Origin: Promineifilum sp.
Lineage (GTDB): Bacteria; Chloroflexota; Anaerolineae; Promineifilales; Promineifilaceae
NCBI GenBank assembly: GCA_020634335.1
Contig: JACKBY010000010.1
Coordinates: 1-64,000 of the forward strand
Direction of reading: 5' to 3'
DNA: 64,000 nucleotides
The notes under the pieces: generated by a model
Seen by the model: only the letters and a program-made list of their open reading frames with translations
Databases searched by the model: none
What the model was told of the DNA's origin: nothing
Position numbers and translations under genes: made by a program
Shown: in pieces, positions 42,123-49,746 of the stretch
How the letters are laid out: each line of letters starts with the position of its first letter
Position numbering within the stretch: position 1 is the stretch's first letter

Positions 42123-42601
42123 TACTGCCCTTCCCACTCTCCGCTGCGGCCGCCCGATTTGCGGATCAGCCGCACGTCGGTCAGGCGCATCTCGCGGTCA
42201 ACGGCCTTCGCCATATCGTAGATAGTCAGCCCGGCCACGCTCACGGCCGTCAAGGCTTCCATCTCCACGCCCGTCTTGCCCGACACGCGCACGGTGGCCT
42301 CGATGTCGATGCAACTCTGCTCGACGTTGGGCACGCAGGTGACGGCGATCTGGTTCAACAGCAAGGGATGGCACAGCGGGATCAGTTCGCTCGTCCGCTT
42401 GGCAGCCATGATGCCCGCCACCTGGGCCACAGCCAGCACGTCACCCTTCTTCATGCTGCCGTCAATGATCAGCGTCAGCGTGTCCGGCCGCATGGCGACG
42501 CGGCCACGGGCCACAGCCACGCGCTCGGTCACGTCCTTGTCACCAACGTCGACCATCGTCGCGCGGCCGGTCTCGTCCAGATGAGTCAGGCGCTTGGTCA
42601 T
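42122..42601 (-). CDS. moaC: cyclic pyranopterin monophosphate synthase
   Basis: 159 residues from ATG 42599-42601. LTHLDETGRATMVDVGDKDVTERVAVARG opens the family. AGIMAAKRTSELIPLCHPLLL is the active-site core, followed by VRVSGKTGVEMEALTAVSVAGLTIYDMAKAVDR. It makes cPMP from the MoaA product. A TATAAT (42611-42616, minus) is only 9 bases from the start codon and no ribosome site is visible, so the mRNA may be leaderless. Confidence 0.96.
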   Translation of the reverse strand: MTKRLTHLDETGRATMVDVGDKDVTERVAVARGRVAMRPDTLTLIIDGSMKKGDVLAVAQVAGIMAAKRTSELIPLCHPLLLNQIAVTCVPNVEQSCIDIEATVRVSGKTGVEMEALTAVSVAGLTIYDMAKAVDREMRLTDVRLIRKSGGRSGEWEGQ

Positions 42602-42709
42602 GGTTGTGGTATTATACTCATTGTGTACGGCCGTCGCATCACTTGCTTTTTGCCGCCGGCCGGCACGCCGCACAGCCCACAACCATCAGCGCCGATCATG
42701 TAATCACTC

Positions 42710-43561
42710 ATGACTAATCTACAAGATTTCTACGACTACCTCTACCTCTCGCCCCACTTCGACGACGTCTCGCTGTCGTGCGGCGGGCAGATTTTTCGGC
42801 GAACGGCTATCGGCGATACGGTCCTCGTCGTCACCATCACCGGGGCCGAGCCGCCCGACGGCCAGCTGTCCGAGACCGTGCAAAACCTCCACCGCCGCTG
42901 GGCCGACAGCCTGGGCCAAACTCCCGCGGCCATGGTCGGCCAGCGCCGCGCCGAGGACGCCGCGGCGTTGCACATCCTGCGCGCCGACGTGCTCCACCTG
43001 CCCTTTCTCGATTGCATCTATCGCGCCGGGCCGGGCGGCCGGCCGCTGTATCCGGGGCCGACGGACATGTTCGGAGCGGCCCACCCCGACGACGACGGCA
43101 CAATCGACGCATTGACGGCGGCGCTGGCGGCGCTGCCCCCCGCCGGCCACGTCCACCTGCCGTTGGGCGTCGGCGGCCACGTCGACCACCGCCTGACGCG
43201 CCGCGCCGGCGAACAGGCTTTCGACGACGTGGCCTACTACGAAGATTACCCCTACACGATGGCCCCCGGCGCGCTGGACGCCGTGCTGCCCGTCGCCGGG
43301 CGCGGCGAATGGCAGGCCGAAACCATGTGGCTGACGGAGACGGCGTTGGCGGCCAAGATCGAATCCATCGCTGCCTACCGCTCCCAGCTCAGTTCATTTT
43401 TCACCGGACTCGACGATCTGGCCGACAAATTGCACCGCGAAGGCCGCCGGGTCCTGGACGAGGCGCGGACCGAGGGCGAGCAAGTGCCCGGCTGGGCGGC
43501 CGGGGCCGAGCGCCTGTGGCGGCCACGCCCGGCTTTCACTCTTCCTTCATTTGAAGAATAA
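42710..43561 (+). CDS. PIG-L/LmbE-family N-deacetylase
   Basis: 283 residues. YLYLSPHFDDVSLSCGGQIFR is the zinc motif, here PHFDDV in place of PHPDDE. The third zinc ligand is in LPLGVGGHVDHRLTRRAG. LSSFFTGLDDLADKLH near the end fits. These enzymes deacetylate GlcNAc-type substrates, for example in mycothiol, bacillithiol or polysaccharide pathways. The Glu of the motif is absent at its usual spot, so catalysis may differ. Confidence 0.85.
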   Translation: MTNLQDFYDYLYLSPHFDDVSLSCGGQIFRRTAIGDTVLVVTITGAEPPDGQLSETVQNLHRRWADSLGQTPAAMVGQRRAEDAAALHILRADVLHLPFLDCIYRAGPGGRPLYPGPTDMFGAAHPDDDGTIDALTAALAALPPAGHVHLPLGVGGHVDHRLTRRAGEQAFDDVAYYEDYPYTMAPGALDAVLPVAGRGEWQAETMWLTETALAAKIESIAAYRSQLSSFFTGLDDLADKLHREGRRVLDEARTEGEQVPGWAAGAERLWRPRPAFTLPSFEE

Positions 43562-43714
43562 GGCCACCCGGCCTTATAATTGGCACAGGCGAGGACACAT
43601 GTACCCCGCGCGACAACAGCCCGGCCCCGGCCGGAGATTATAAAGAACGAAACGACGGATGGCCGCGCGGAAAAATCCCAGCCACCGCCGCTTCCTCTTC
43701 ACTCAGGCACGCTC

Positions 43715-45682
43715 ATGGAATTCGGCACGCGAGAGATGCCATCCAAAAAACAGGACCAGGACAGTCATTCGGCCGTCCCGGTCAATGGTCAGATACTGCC
43801 CACGGGCACCGTGCTGCAAGGACGCTATATGGTCCTGGGCGGCCTGGGGGCGGGCGGGTTCAGCTCCGTCTATCGGGCGCGCGACCTGCGCTTTCCGTCA
43901 GTCACACGACTATGCGCAGTTAAAGAAATGCTCATCGGCACGGCCGACCCCGAAATGCGCGAACTGACCATTAAGTCGTTCGAGCGCGAGGCCAGCATGC
44001 TGGCGATGCTCAACCACCCGGCCATCCCCGACATCTTCGACTACTTCACCGACGGCAATCGCAGCTACCTGGTGCTGGAGTTTGTTCCCGGCCAGAACCT
44101 GCAACAGTGGCTCGACGAAACCGACGAATACCTCGACGAGCAGAAGGCGCTCGACTGGGCCTTGCAGGTCTGCGAAGCCCTGGCCTACCTGCATAGCCAG
44201 AAGCCCCAGCCCATCGTCTTCCGCGATCTGAAGCCGTCGAACATTATGCTCGACTCCTACAACCACATTCGCCTCATCGACTTCGGCATCGCCAAGCTGT
44301 TCGAGGCCAACGAAGACAAGGGCACGATGATTGGCACGGCCGGCTACACGCCGCCGGAACAGTACCGCGGCGAGGCTACACCGGCCGTCGACGTCTATGG
44401 CCTGGGAGCGACGCTCCACCATCTGCTGACCCGCCAGGACCCGCGCCAGGAAACGCCCTTCACCTTCCACGAACGCCCCATTCGCGCCGCCAACCCGGCC
44501 ATCTCCCGCGCCTTCGAGTCCATTATCATGCGTTGCCTGTCCTACGATCCCAAAGATCGTTTCCCCGACGCCATGGCCCTGCGAGAGGCACTGCTCGTCC
44601 TGTCGGAGAGCGACCCGGACGAAGCCGACCTGGAGCACCGCCTCAGCCCCAAGGAAAGCGGCCGCGGTCTGGACGACGGCGGGCCGGACACGCCGGCCGC
44701 TACCCTCAAAGCCGGCATCAGCCAGGTCAAGCCTCTGTGGATTTTTCGCTGCGAGGACGAAATACGCACCCGCCCGGCCGTCGCCAAGGGCATCGTTTTC
44801 GCCGGCGCCTACGACCACAACCTCTACGCCGTGACGGCCGACAAGGGCGAATTCCTGTGGAAGTATCCCACCGGCGGGGGCTTGGCCGGCTCGCCCATTG
44901 TCCACGAGGATGCGGTGATCTTCGGCTCGGCCGATACGTCCCTCTATTCGCTGCAACTGCGCAAAGGCCGGCTCAACTGGCAATTCAAGGCCGAAGGCCC
45001 GGTCTATTCCACGCCCGCTGTGCGCTTCGACCACGTCTTCTTCGGGGCCGACGACGGCTTCTTCTACGTCGTCAACGCCCTGCGCGGCCAACTGTACTGG
45101 AAAACCAACATCTACAGCCCGGTTCGTTCCACACCTTACGTGTCCGAGGAACTGGTCTATTTCGGCACGGAAGGCGGGCAAATCCTGGGACTGGAGCTGG
45201 GCGCGGGCAAACCCAAGTGGCAGGTCAAGGCCCAGCGAGCCGTCACGTCGTCGCCCAAGGTGGCCGACGACATCCTCTACGTCGGCTCGTCCGACGCCAA
45301 CGTCTACGCCATGGATGCCAGCTCCGGCTGGCCCATCTGGCGCTTCGCCACCGAGGGGCCGGTCGTTTCCACCCCCACATTATTCGAGGATACGTTGTTC
45401 GTCGGCTCGGCCGACGGCAATCTCTATGCCATTGACATCACCCGCGGCCGGCGGTTGTGGGTCTACCCCACCAACGGCCAGGTAGTGTCTGCCCCCGCTG
45501 TCTGGGGCAACACCATCTACTTCGGTTCCACCGACGGCAGCATCTACGGCGTCAGCGCCCGGCGCGGAGAATTGCAGTGGCGTTTCGATGCCGGCAGCCC
45601 CATCATCGGCTCGCCGACCATTCTCAACGGTGTCCTCTACGTCGGCGCCGCCGATCATTGTCTCTACGCCTTGCCCCTCTAG
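43715..45682 (+). CDS. Ser/Thr protein kinase fused to PQQ-type beta-propeller
   Basis: 655 residues from ATG 43715; an ATG at 43736 is also possible. The kinase domain is at about 30-290: GGLGAGGFSSVYRARD, CAVKEML (Lys), VFRDLKPSNIML in place of HRD (His to Phe, the catalytic Asp kept), and LIDFGIAKLF (DFG). From about 340 seven or so propeller blades follow, each with a strand like GIVFAGAYDHNLYAV or TLFVGSADGNLYAI. No membrane span is seen, unlike most PASTA kinases. A TATAAT at 43574-43579 could be its promoter. First gene of the signalling cluster. Confidence 0.9.
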   Translation: MEFGTREMPSKKQDQDSHSAVPVNGQILPTGTVLQGRYMVLGGLGAGGFSSVYRARDLRFPSVTRLCAVKEMLIGTADPEMRELTIKSFEREASMLAMLNHPAIPDIFDYFTDGNRSYLVLEFVPGQNLQQWLDETDEYLDEQKALDWALQVCEALAYLHSQKPQPIVFRDLKPSNIMLDSYNHIRLIDFGIAKLFEANEDKGTMIGTAGYTPPEQYRGEATPAVDVYGLGATLHHLLTRQDPRQETPFTFHERPIRAANPAISRAFESIIMRCLSYDPKDRFPDAMALREALLVLSESDPDEADLEHRLSPKESGRGLDDGGPDTPAATLKAGISQVKPLWIFRCEDEIRTRPAVAKGIVFAGAYDHNLYAVTADKGEFLWKYPTGGGLAGSPIVHEDAVIFGSADTSLYSLQLRKGRLNWQFKAEGPVYSTPAVRFDHVFFGADDGFFYVVNALRGQLYWKTNIYSPVRSTPYVSEELVYFGTEGGQILGLELGAGKPKWQVKAQRAVTSSPKVADDILYVGSSDANVYAMDASSGWPIWRFATEGPVVSTPTLFEDTLFVGSADGNLYAIDITRGRRLWVYPTNGQVVSAPAVWGNTIYFGSTDGSIYGVSARRGELQWRFDAGSPIIGSPTILNGVLYVGAADHCLYALPL

Positions 45683-45688
45683 ATCATC

Positions 45689-46492
45689 ATGAACACCCCC
45701 ATCACCCCCGCGATCACGAGTGGCTACCGCTGCGAAAGCGGCGCAGAACGCGCGCGCAACGAGGATTCCTGCCTAGTCCTGACGTCCGAATTCGGCGGGC
45801 ACTTCCCCATGCCGGCCGTCGGCCTCTACGTCGTCGCCGACGGCATGGGCGGCGAACGCGAGGGACACACGGCCAGCAACGCGGCCACGCGCACCTTCGG
45901 CGAATACATCCTGACCAGCCTCTATCTGCCCCTGCTGCGCCAACAGCCGGAGCCGCGCGAAGCCGCCGTGCTCGACACGCTGGAGCGGGCCGTCTTCGCC
46001 GCCCACGACGCCATTTTGCAGCCCGACATGCCGTCGCCTCCCGGCGGCCACGGCGGCACCACGCTGACGGCCGCGCTTGTCCTGCGCCGCCGCCTCCACG
46101 TCGCCCACGTGGGTGATTCGCGCGCCTACTTGCTGGCCGGCGGCGAGTTGCGCCCCCTGACCGAGGATCATTCGCTGGTGCGCCGCCTGCAGGATACCGG
46201 CCGCCTGTCGGCCGAAGACGCGCAAAATTTCCAGTACCGCAACGTCCTTCTCCAGGCTCTGGGGCAGGAAGGCGCGCTGACAGCCGATACATTCGCGCTC
46301 GACCTGCCCGATGCCGGCAAGATACTCCTATGCAGCGACGGCCTCTGCGGCCTCGTCCCCCCGGAGGAAATGGCCGGCATTTTATGCGGCACGGGGACGC
46401 CTCAAGAGATGGCCGACCGCCTCTACGAGGCGGCCATGTCGGCCGGCGGCTATGATAATATCACCGCCATCGTCGTCGACTTCGCCTACTGA
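45689..46492 (+). CDS. PP2C-type Ser/Thr phosphatase
   Basis: 267 residues. All motifs are present: ERARNEDSCLV, YVVADGMGGEREGHTASN, LHVAHVGDSRAYLL, LLCSDGLCGLV, GGYDNITAIVVD, which provide the metal Asp residues. It would reverse the kinase encoded 7 bases upstream. Its TGA overlaps the ATG of the next gene (TGATGG). Confidence 0.95.
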   Translation: MNTPITPAITSGYRCESGAERARNEDSCLVLTSEFGGHFPMPAVGLYVVADGMGGEREGHTASNAATRTFGEYILTSLYLPLLRQQPEPREAAVLDTLERAVFAAHDAILQPDMPSPPGGHGGTTLTAALVLRRRLHVAHVGDSRAYLLAGGELRPLTEDHSLVRRLQDTGRLSAEDAQNFQYRNVLLQALGQEGALTADTFALDLPDAGKILLCSDGLCGLVPPEEMAGILCGTGTPQEMADRLYEAAMSAGGYDNITAIVVDFAY

Positions 46493-48006
46493 TGGCCCGA
46501 CGGCGAGAGAATAGCCAGTCCCAGGTTATGGAGCCGGAATTCACTGATTTGTACACGGTCCTCGGTGTTAGCCACCGCGCCGCGCCGGACGAGATCGAAG
46601 CAGCCTTCGCCCACTGGAACGACCGGGCCGGCGCGGGCGAGACCATCGACGAGCCTCAGTGGGAACGGCTGCGCTACGCCTACGAGGTGCTGAGCAGCCC
46701 GTCTCGCCGCGCCGTCTACGATTCGCTCGTCGGCGAGACAGCCGGAGACGCGCCGGCGCTCGATCTGACCGTCAGCGCCGAATCCCTGCCTCTGCTCGAC
46801 ACGCCCCAACTCATCTACGCCCTGCTGACGTTGAAGCCCGGACAGAGCGACGGCGAACGGCGACCGTTAAACCTGGGTCTGGTCGTCGACCGCAGCACGT
46901 CGATGCGCGGCGAACGCCTGGAACGAGTGGCCGCCGCCGTGGAGCTGCTGCTGAACAAGCTGGCTCCGGACGACACCCTCTCGGTGGTCAGCTTCAGTGA
47001 TCGCGCCGAGGTTGTGCTGCCCGCCGCCCGGGTGGGGTCGGCGGCCCAAAGCGCCAACGCCGATGTCGCCGCCGCCTGGAGCGAGCCGCGTCGCGCTCTG
47101 CAAGCCATGGCCGCCTCCGGCGGCACCGAGATTTACCACGGCCTGCGCGCCGCGCTGAATCAGGTGACGCGGGCGGGCCTGGAGAATCATACCAGCCACC
47201 TCATCCTGCTGACCGACGGCCGCACCTACGGCGACGCCGACGATTGCCTGCGGTTGGCCGACGAGGCCGCCGGTCGCGGCATCGGCCTGACCGCTTTTGG
47301 CCTGGGGGCCGACTGGAACGACGCCTTTCTGGATGCGCTCGTCGCCCCGTCCGGCGGCCAGTCACATTTCATCGAAAGCCCGGCCGAGATCATGTCCCAC
47401 CTGGAAGGCCGTCTGCAAGGGCTGGGCGAAATCTACGCCCGCAATCTGACGTTGCAGCCCGCCTGGCCGGAGCCATTGTCGCTGCGCGGCGCGTTCAAGC
47501 TGGCCCCTTTCCCCCAACCCCTGCCCCTCGATGCCGGCGCTCTCCCGCTCGGCGACCTGGAAGGCCGCTCGCCGCTGATCATGCTGCTGGAGTTCCTGGT
47601 CGCGCCCCAATCGCTGCCGGCCCGGTTCCGCCTGACGGCCGCCATCCAGTATACCGGCGCGGGCGGGGCTGAGGCGCGCGTAGAACAAACCACGCAACTG
47701 ATGGTTGGCGGCCGCGGCGACGCTCAAACGGCCATTCCCGCGGCGCTCATCGAGGCCGTCCAGCGGCTCAACCTCTATCGGATGCAGGAGAAAGCCTGGG
47801 ATGATGCCCAGTCGGGCAAGCTGGACACAGCCGCCGCCCGTATGCAACAACTGACCGCGCGCTACATGGAAACCGGGGACTTGCGCCTGGCCCGGCAAGC
47901 GCAACTGGAAGCCCAGCAGTTGGCCCACCTCGGGGCCATGTCGGCCGAGGGGCGCAAGCTGCTGAAATACGGCACGCGCTCTCTTATGGGACAACTGGAC
48001 TCATGA
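46492..48006 (+). CDS. J-domain-like plus VWA-domain protein
   Basis: 504 residues. Residues 14-80 resemble a J domain (FTDLYTVLGVSHRAAPDEIEAAF, RYAYEVLSSPSRRAVYDSLVG) but lack the HPD tripeptide, so DnaK stimulation is unlikely. The von Willebrand A domain follows: LNLGLVVDRSTSMRGERLERVAAAVELL with the D-x-S-x-S MIDAS, and HLILLTDGRTYGD with later MIDAS residues. The C-terminal third is beta then helical. No membrane span. The overlaps with the phosphatase and FHA genes suggest a substrate or scaffold of the phospho-system. Confidence 0.88.
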   Translation: MARRRENSQSQVMEPEFTDLYTVLGVSHRAAPDEIEAAFAHWNDRAGAGETIDEPQWERLRYAYEVLSSPSRRAVYDSLVGETAGDAPALDLTVSAESLPLLDTPQLIYALLTLKPGQSDGERRPLNLGLVVDRSTSMRGERLERVAAAVELLLNKLAPDDTLSVVSFSDRAEVVLPAARVGSAAQSANADVAAAWSEPRRALQAMAASGGTEIYHGLRAALNQVTRAGLENHTSHLILLTDGRTYGDADDCLRLADEAAGRGIGLTAFGLGADWNDAFLDALVAPSGGQSHFIESPAEIMSHLEGRLQGLGEIYARNLTLQPAWPEPLSLRGAFKLAPFPQPLPLDAGALPLGDLEGRSPLIMLLEFLVAPQSLPARFRLTAAIQYTGAGGAEARVEQTTQLMVGGRGDAQTAIPAALIEAVQRLNLYRMQEKAWDDAQSGKLDTAAARMQQLTARYMETGDLRLARQAQLEAQQLAHLGAMSAEGRKLLKYGTRSLMGQLDS

Positions 48007-48542
48007 ATCACTGTCCGGCCTGTGGCGCGGAGCATTTCCCCGGCACGCTGTTTTGCGAGACGTGTGGCGAGCCTGTGCACCCGATGGCGCAGGCGCACGT
48101 GGCGGCCGCCAGGGCCGCGGCGAACCGGCCGGCTCGCGCGCGGCCCAAACCGCCGGAACCCCCCGCTCCCGCCGCCCCGCCCGCGTCCGAGGCGAACGAC
48201 TTGCCCATCCCGCTCACGCCCCCGCTCCACGTCCACCTGCCCCACCACGACGCTTCTTTCACCCTTAACGGCGCGCTCATCCAGGTCGGCCGCGCCGACC
48301 CCGACGACGGATTTGCCCCCGAGCTTGATCTGACGGATTATGGGGGTCAGGCGCGCGGCGTCTCGCGCCGCCATGCCACCATTCAATGGGTTGAGGGCGG
48401 CTACGTCATCGTCGATCAACACAGCAGCAACGGCACGTGGCTCAACGGCGTGCGCCTGGTCGCCGGATACGCCTATCAGATTCCGCCGCAGGCCAACGTT
48501 CGCCTGGGGGGATTACTGGTACAACTGTCGATCGCGGATTAA
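48003..48542 (+). CDS. zinc-ribbon plus FHA-domain protein
   Basis: 179 residues. The zinc ribbon MNHCPACGAEHFPGTLFCETCGEP is followed by a Pro/Ala-rich linker and an FHA domain from about residue 90. The FHA key residues are GRADPDDG, GVSRRHATIQWVEGGYVIVDQHSSNGTWLNG (Arg, Ser, His, Asn of the phosphothreonine pocket). It probably docks on proteins phosphorylated by the kinase of this cluster. Start overlaps the VWA gene by 4 bases. Confidence 0.92.
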   Translation: MNHCPACGAEHFPGTLFCETCGEPVHPMAQAHVAAARAAANRPARARPKPPEPPAPAAPPASEANDLPIPLTPPLHVHLPHHDASFTLNGALIQVGRADPDDGFAPELDLTDYGGQARGVSRRHATIQWVEGGYVIVDQHSSNGTWLNGVRLVAGYAYQIPPQANVRLGGLLVQLSIAD

Positions 48543-48560
48543 ACTTCACACAGGTGCGCC

Positions 48561-48803
48561 ATGCGACTATCAGCCGTCATTCAATTACTCGAGGAAGATC
48601 CCATCATCGGTGAGCTGGAAGGCTTGCCCGACCCGGCAGCCTCGTTTGTCACCGTCTACAACCCACGACGACGCGACGGCCGCACAGTGGCTTTCCTGGA
48701 CAGCGCCGTCGAGCGCGTGCTTTTCGCCTGGCATCGCATCAGCTATATTGAATTACTGCCGGACGCTGAATTGGAAAAGGTGATCAGCTTCGTCCGCGAA
48801 TAA
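48561..48803 (+). CDS. small unknown protein in the signalling cluster
   Basis: 80 residues: MRLSAVIQLLEEDPIIGELE, then a beta stretch (SFVTVYNPRRRDGRTVAFLD), RVLFAWHRISYIELLP and an acidic end. No family recognised. It lies 18 bases after the FHA gene and before a strong hairpin (48805-48830), so it is probably the last gene of the kinase operon or is linked to the response regulator. Confidence 0.75.
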   Translation: MRLSAVIQLLEEDPIIGELEGLPDPAASFVTVYNPRRRDGRTVAFLDSAVERVLFAWHRISYIELLPDAELEKVISFVRE

Positions 48804-48804
48804 C

Positions 48805-48830
48805 CGGCGGGCGGCCACAGCCGCCCGCCG
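48805..48830. other. 11-bp GC hairpin without T-run
   Basis: CGGCGGGCGGC-CACA-GCCGCCCGCCG between the small gene and the response regulator. No T-run follows on either strand, so it may be a processing or stability element rather than a terminator. Confidence 0.6.
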
Positions 48831-48845
48831 ACAACGGCCCACATT

Positions 48846-49577
48846 ATGGTTGAACAAATCCCTGATACGCTTGAGTCCTCAGGCCCCCAACTGATCCTGA
48901 TCGTCGACGACGAACTGCGCATGCGGCGCTTCATCCGCATGAATCTGGAACTGGAAGGCTATCAGGTCATTGAAGCCGAAAACGGCATCCAGGCCCTCGA
49001 TCAGATTCGCCAATTTAACCCCGACCTGGCCGTTATGGACGTCATGATGCCGGAGATGGACGGCTTCGAGACGTTGCGCCTGCTGCGCGAAATATCGACC
49101 ACGCCGGTCATTCTCCTGACCGTGCGCGGCGAGGAAGAGGACATCACCCGGGGCCTGGGGCTGGGCGCCGACGACTACATCACCAAGCCGTTCAGCCCGC
49201 GCGTGCTGACGAGCCGCGTGGGAGCCGTCTTGCGGCGCGCCCATTGGCCCGCTCCGCCGCCGCGCACCGTGCTCCAAATCGACGACCGCCTGTCAGTCGA
49301 CTTCAACCGCCATCAGGTCATCGTCAACGGCGAGCGGATCGATCTGCGGCCGACCGAGTACCGGCTGCTCAATCACCTCATTCAAAACGCGGGCTGGGTC
49401 GTGCCCCACGACACCCTGCTGGCCAAGGTCTGGGGCTACGAATACCGCGACGAAACCCACTATCTGCGCCTCTACATCAATTACCTGCGCAAAAAGATCG
49501 AAGAAGACCCGGCCAATCCTCAATATATTCTGACCGAGCGCGGTGTCGGCTACCGGTTCGTGAACTTCAAAAAATGA
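48846..49577 (+). CDS. OmpR/PhoB-type response regulator
   Basis: 243 residues. Receiver domain: LILIVDDELRMRRFIR (acidic pocket), phosphorylated D65 in LAVMDVMMPEMDGFETL, ITKPFSPRVL with the conserved Lys. Winged helix: DLRPTEYRLLNHLIQNAGWVV, and HYLRLYINYLRKKIEEDP, RGVGYRF. No histidine kinase lies next to it. Its location downstream of the kinase cluster may mean cross-talk, but that is inference. Confidence 0.95.
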   Translation: MVEQIPDTLESSGPQLILIVDDELRMRRFIRMNLELEGYQVIEAENGIQALDQIRQFNPDLAVMDVMMPEMDGFETLRLLREISTTPVILLTVRGEEEDITRGLGLGADDYITKPFSPRVLTSRVGAVLRRAHWPAPPPRTVLQIDDRLSVDFNRHQVIVNGERIDLRPTEYRLLNHLIQNAGWVVPHDTLLAKVWGYEYRDETHYLRLYINYLRKKIEEDPANPQYILTERGVGYRFVNFKK

Positions 49578-49746
49578 GCCAGACCCGGCCGGTGCCGGCC
49601 ACGGACTAAGCCTCGCCCGCCGGCCTGCCGGGCCATTCCCGTTTTCTAGTGTTTGGCCGGCTAACTGGCTATAATCAGGCAGATATACCTATGGGATTGC
49701 GTCCTACCGCTCCCCACTAGCGGCCGTCATTAAGCTCTCCTGTGGT

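Noticed and set aside
43910..45181. 423-codon minus-strand open frame
   Set aside because: Antisense shadow of the kinase-propeller gene; composition is typical of a complement frame.
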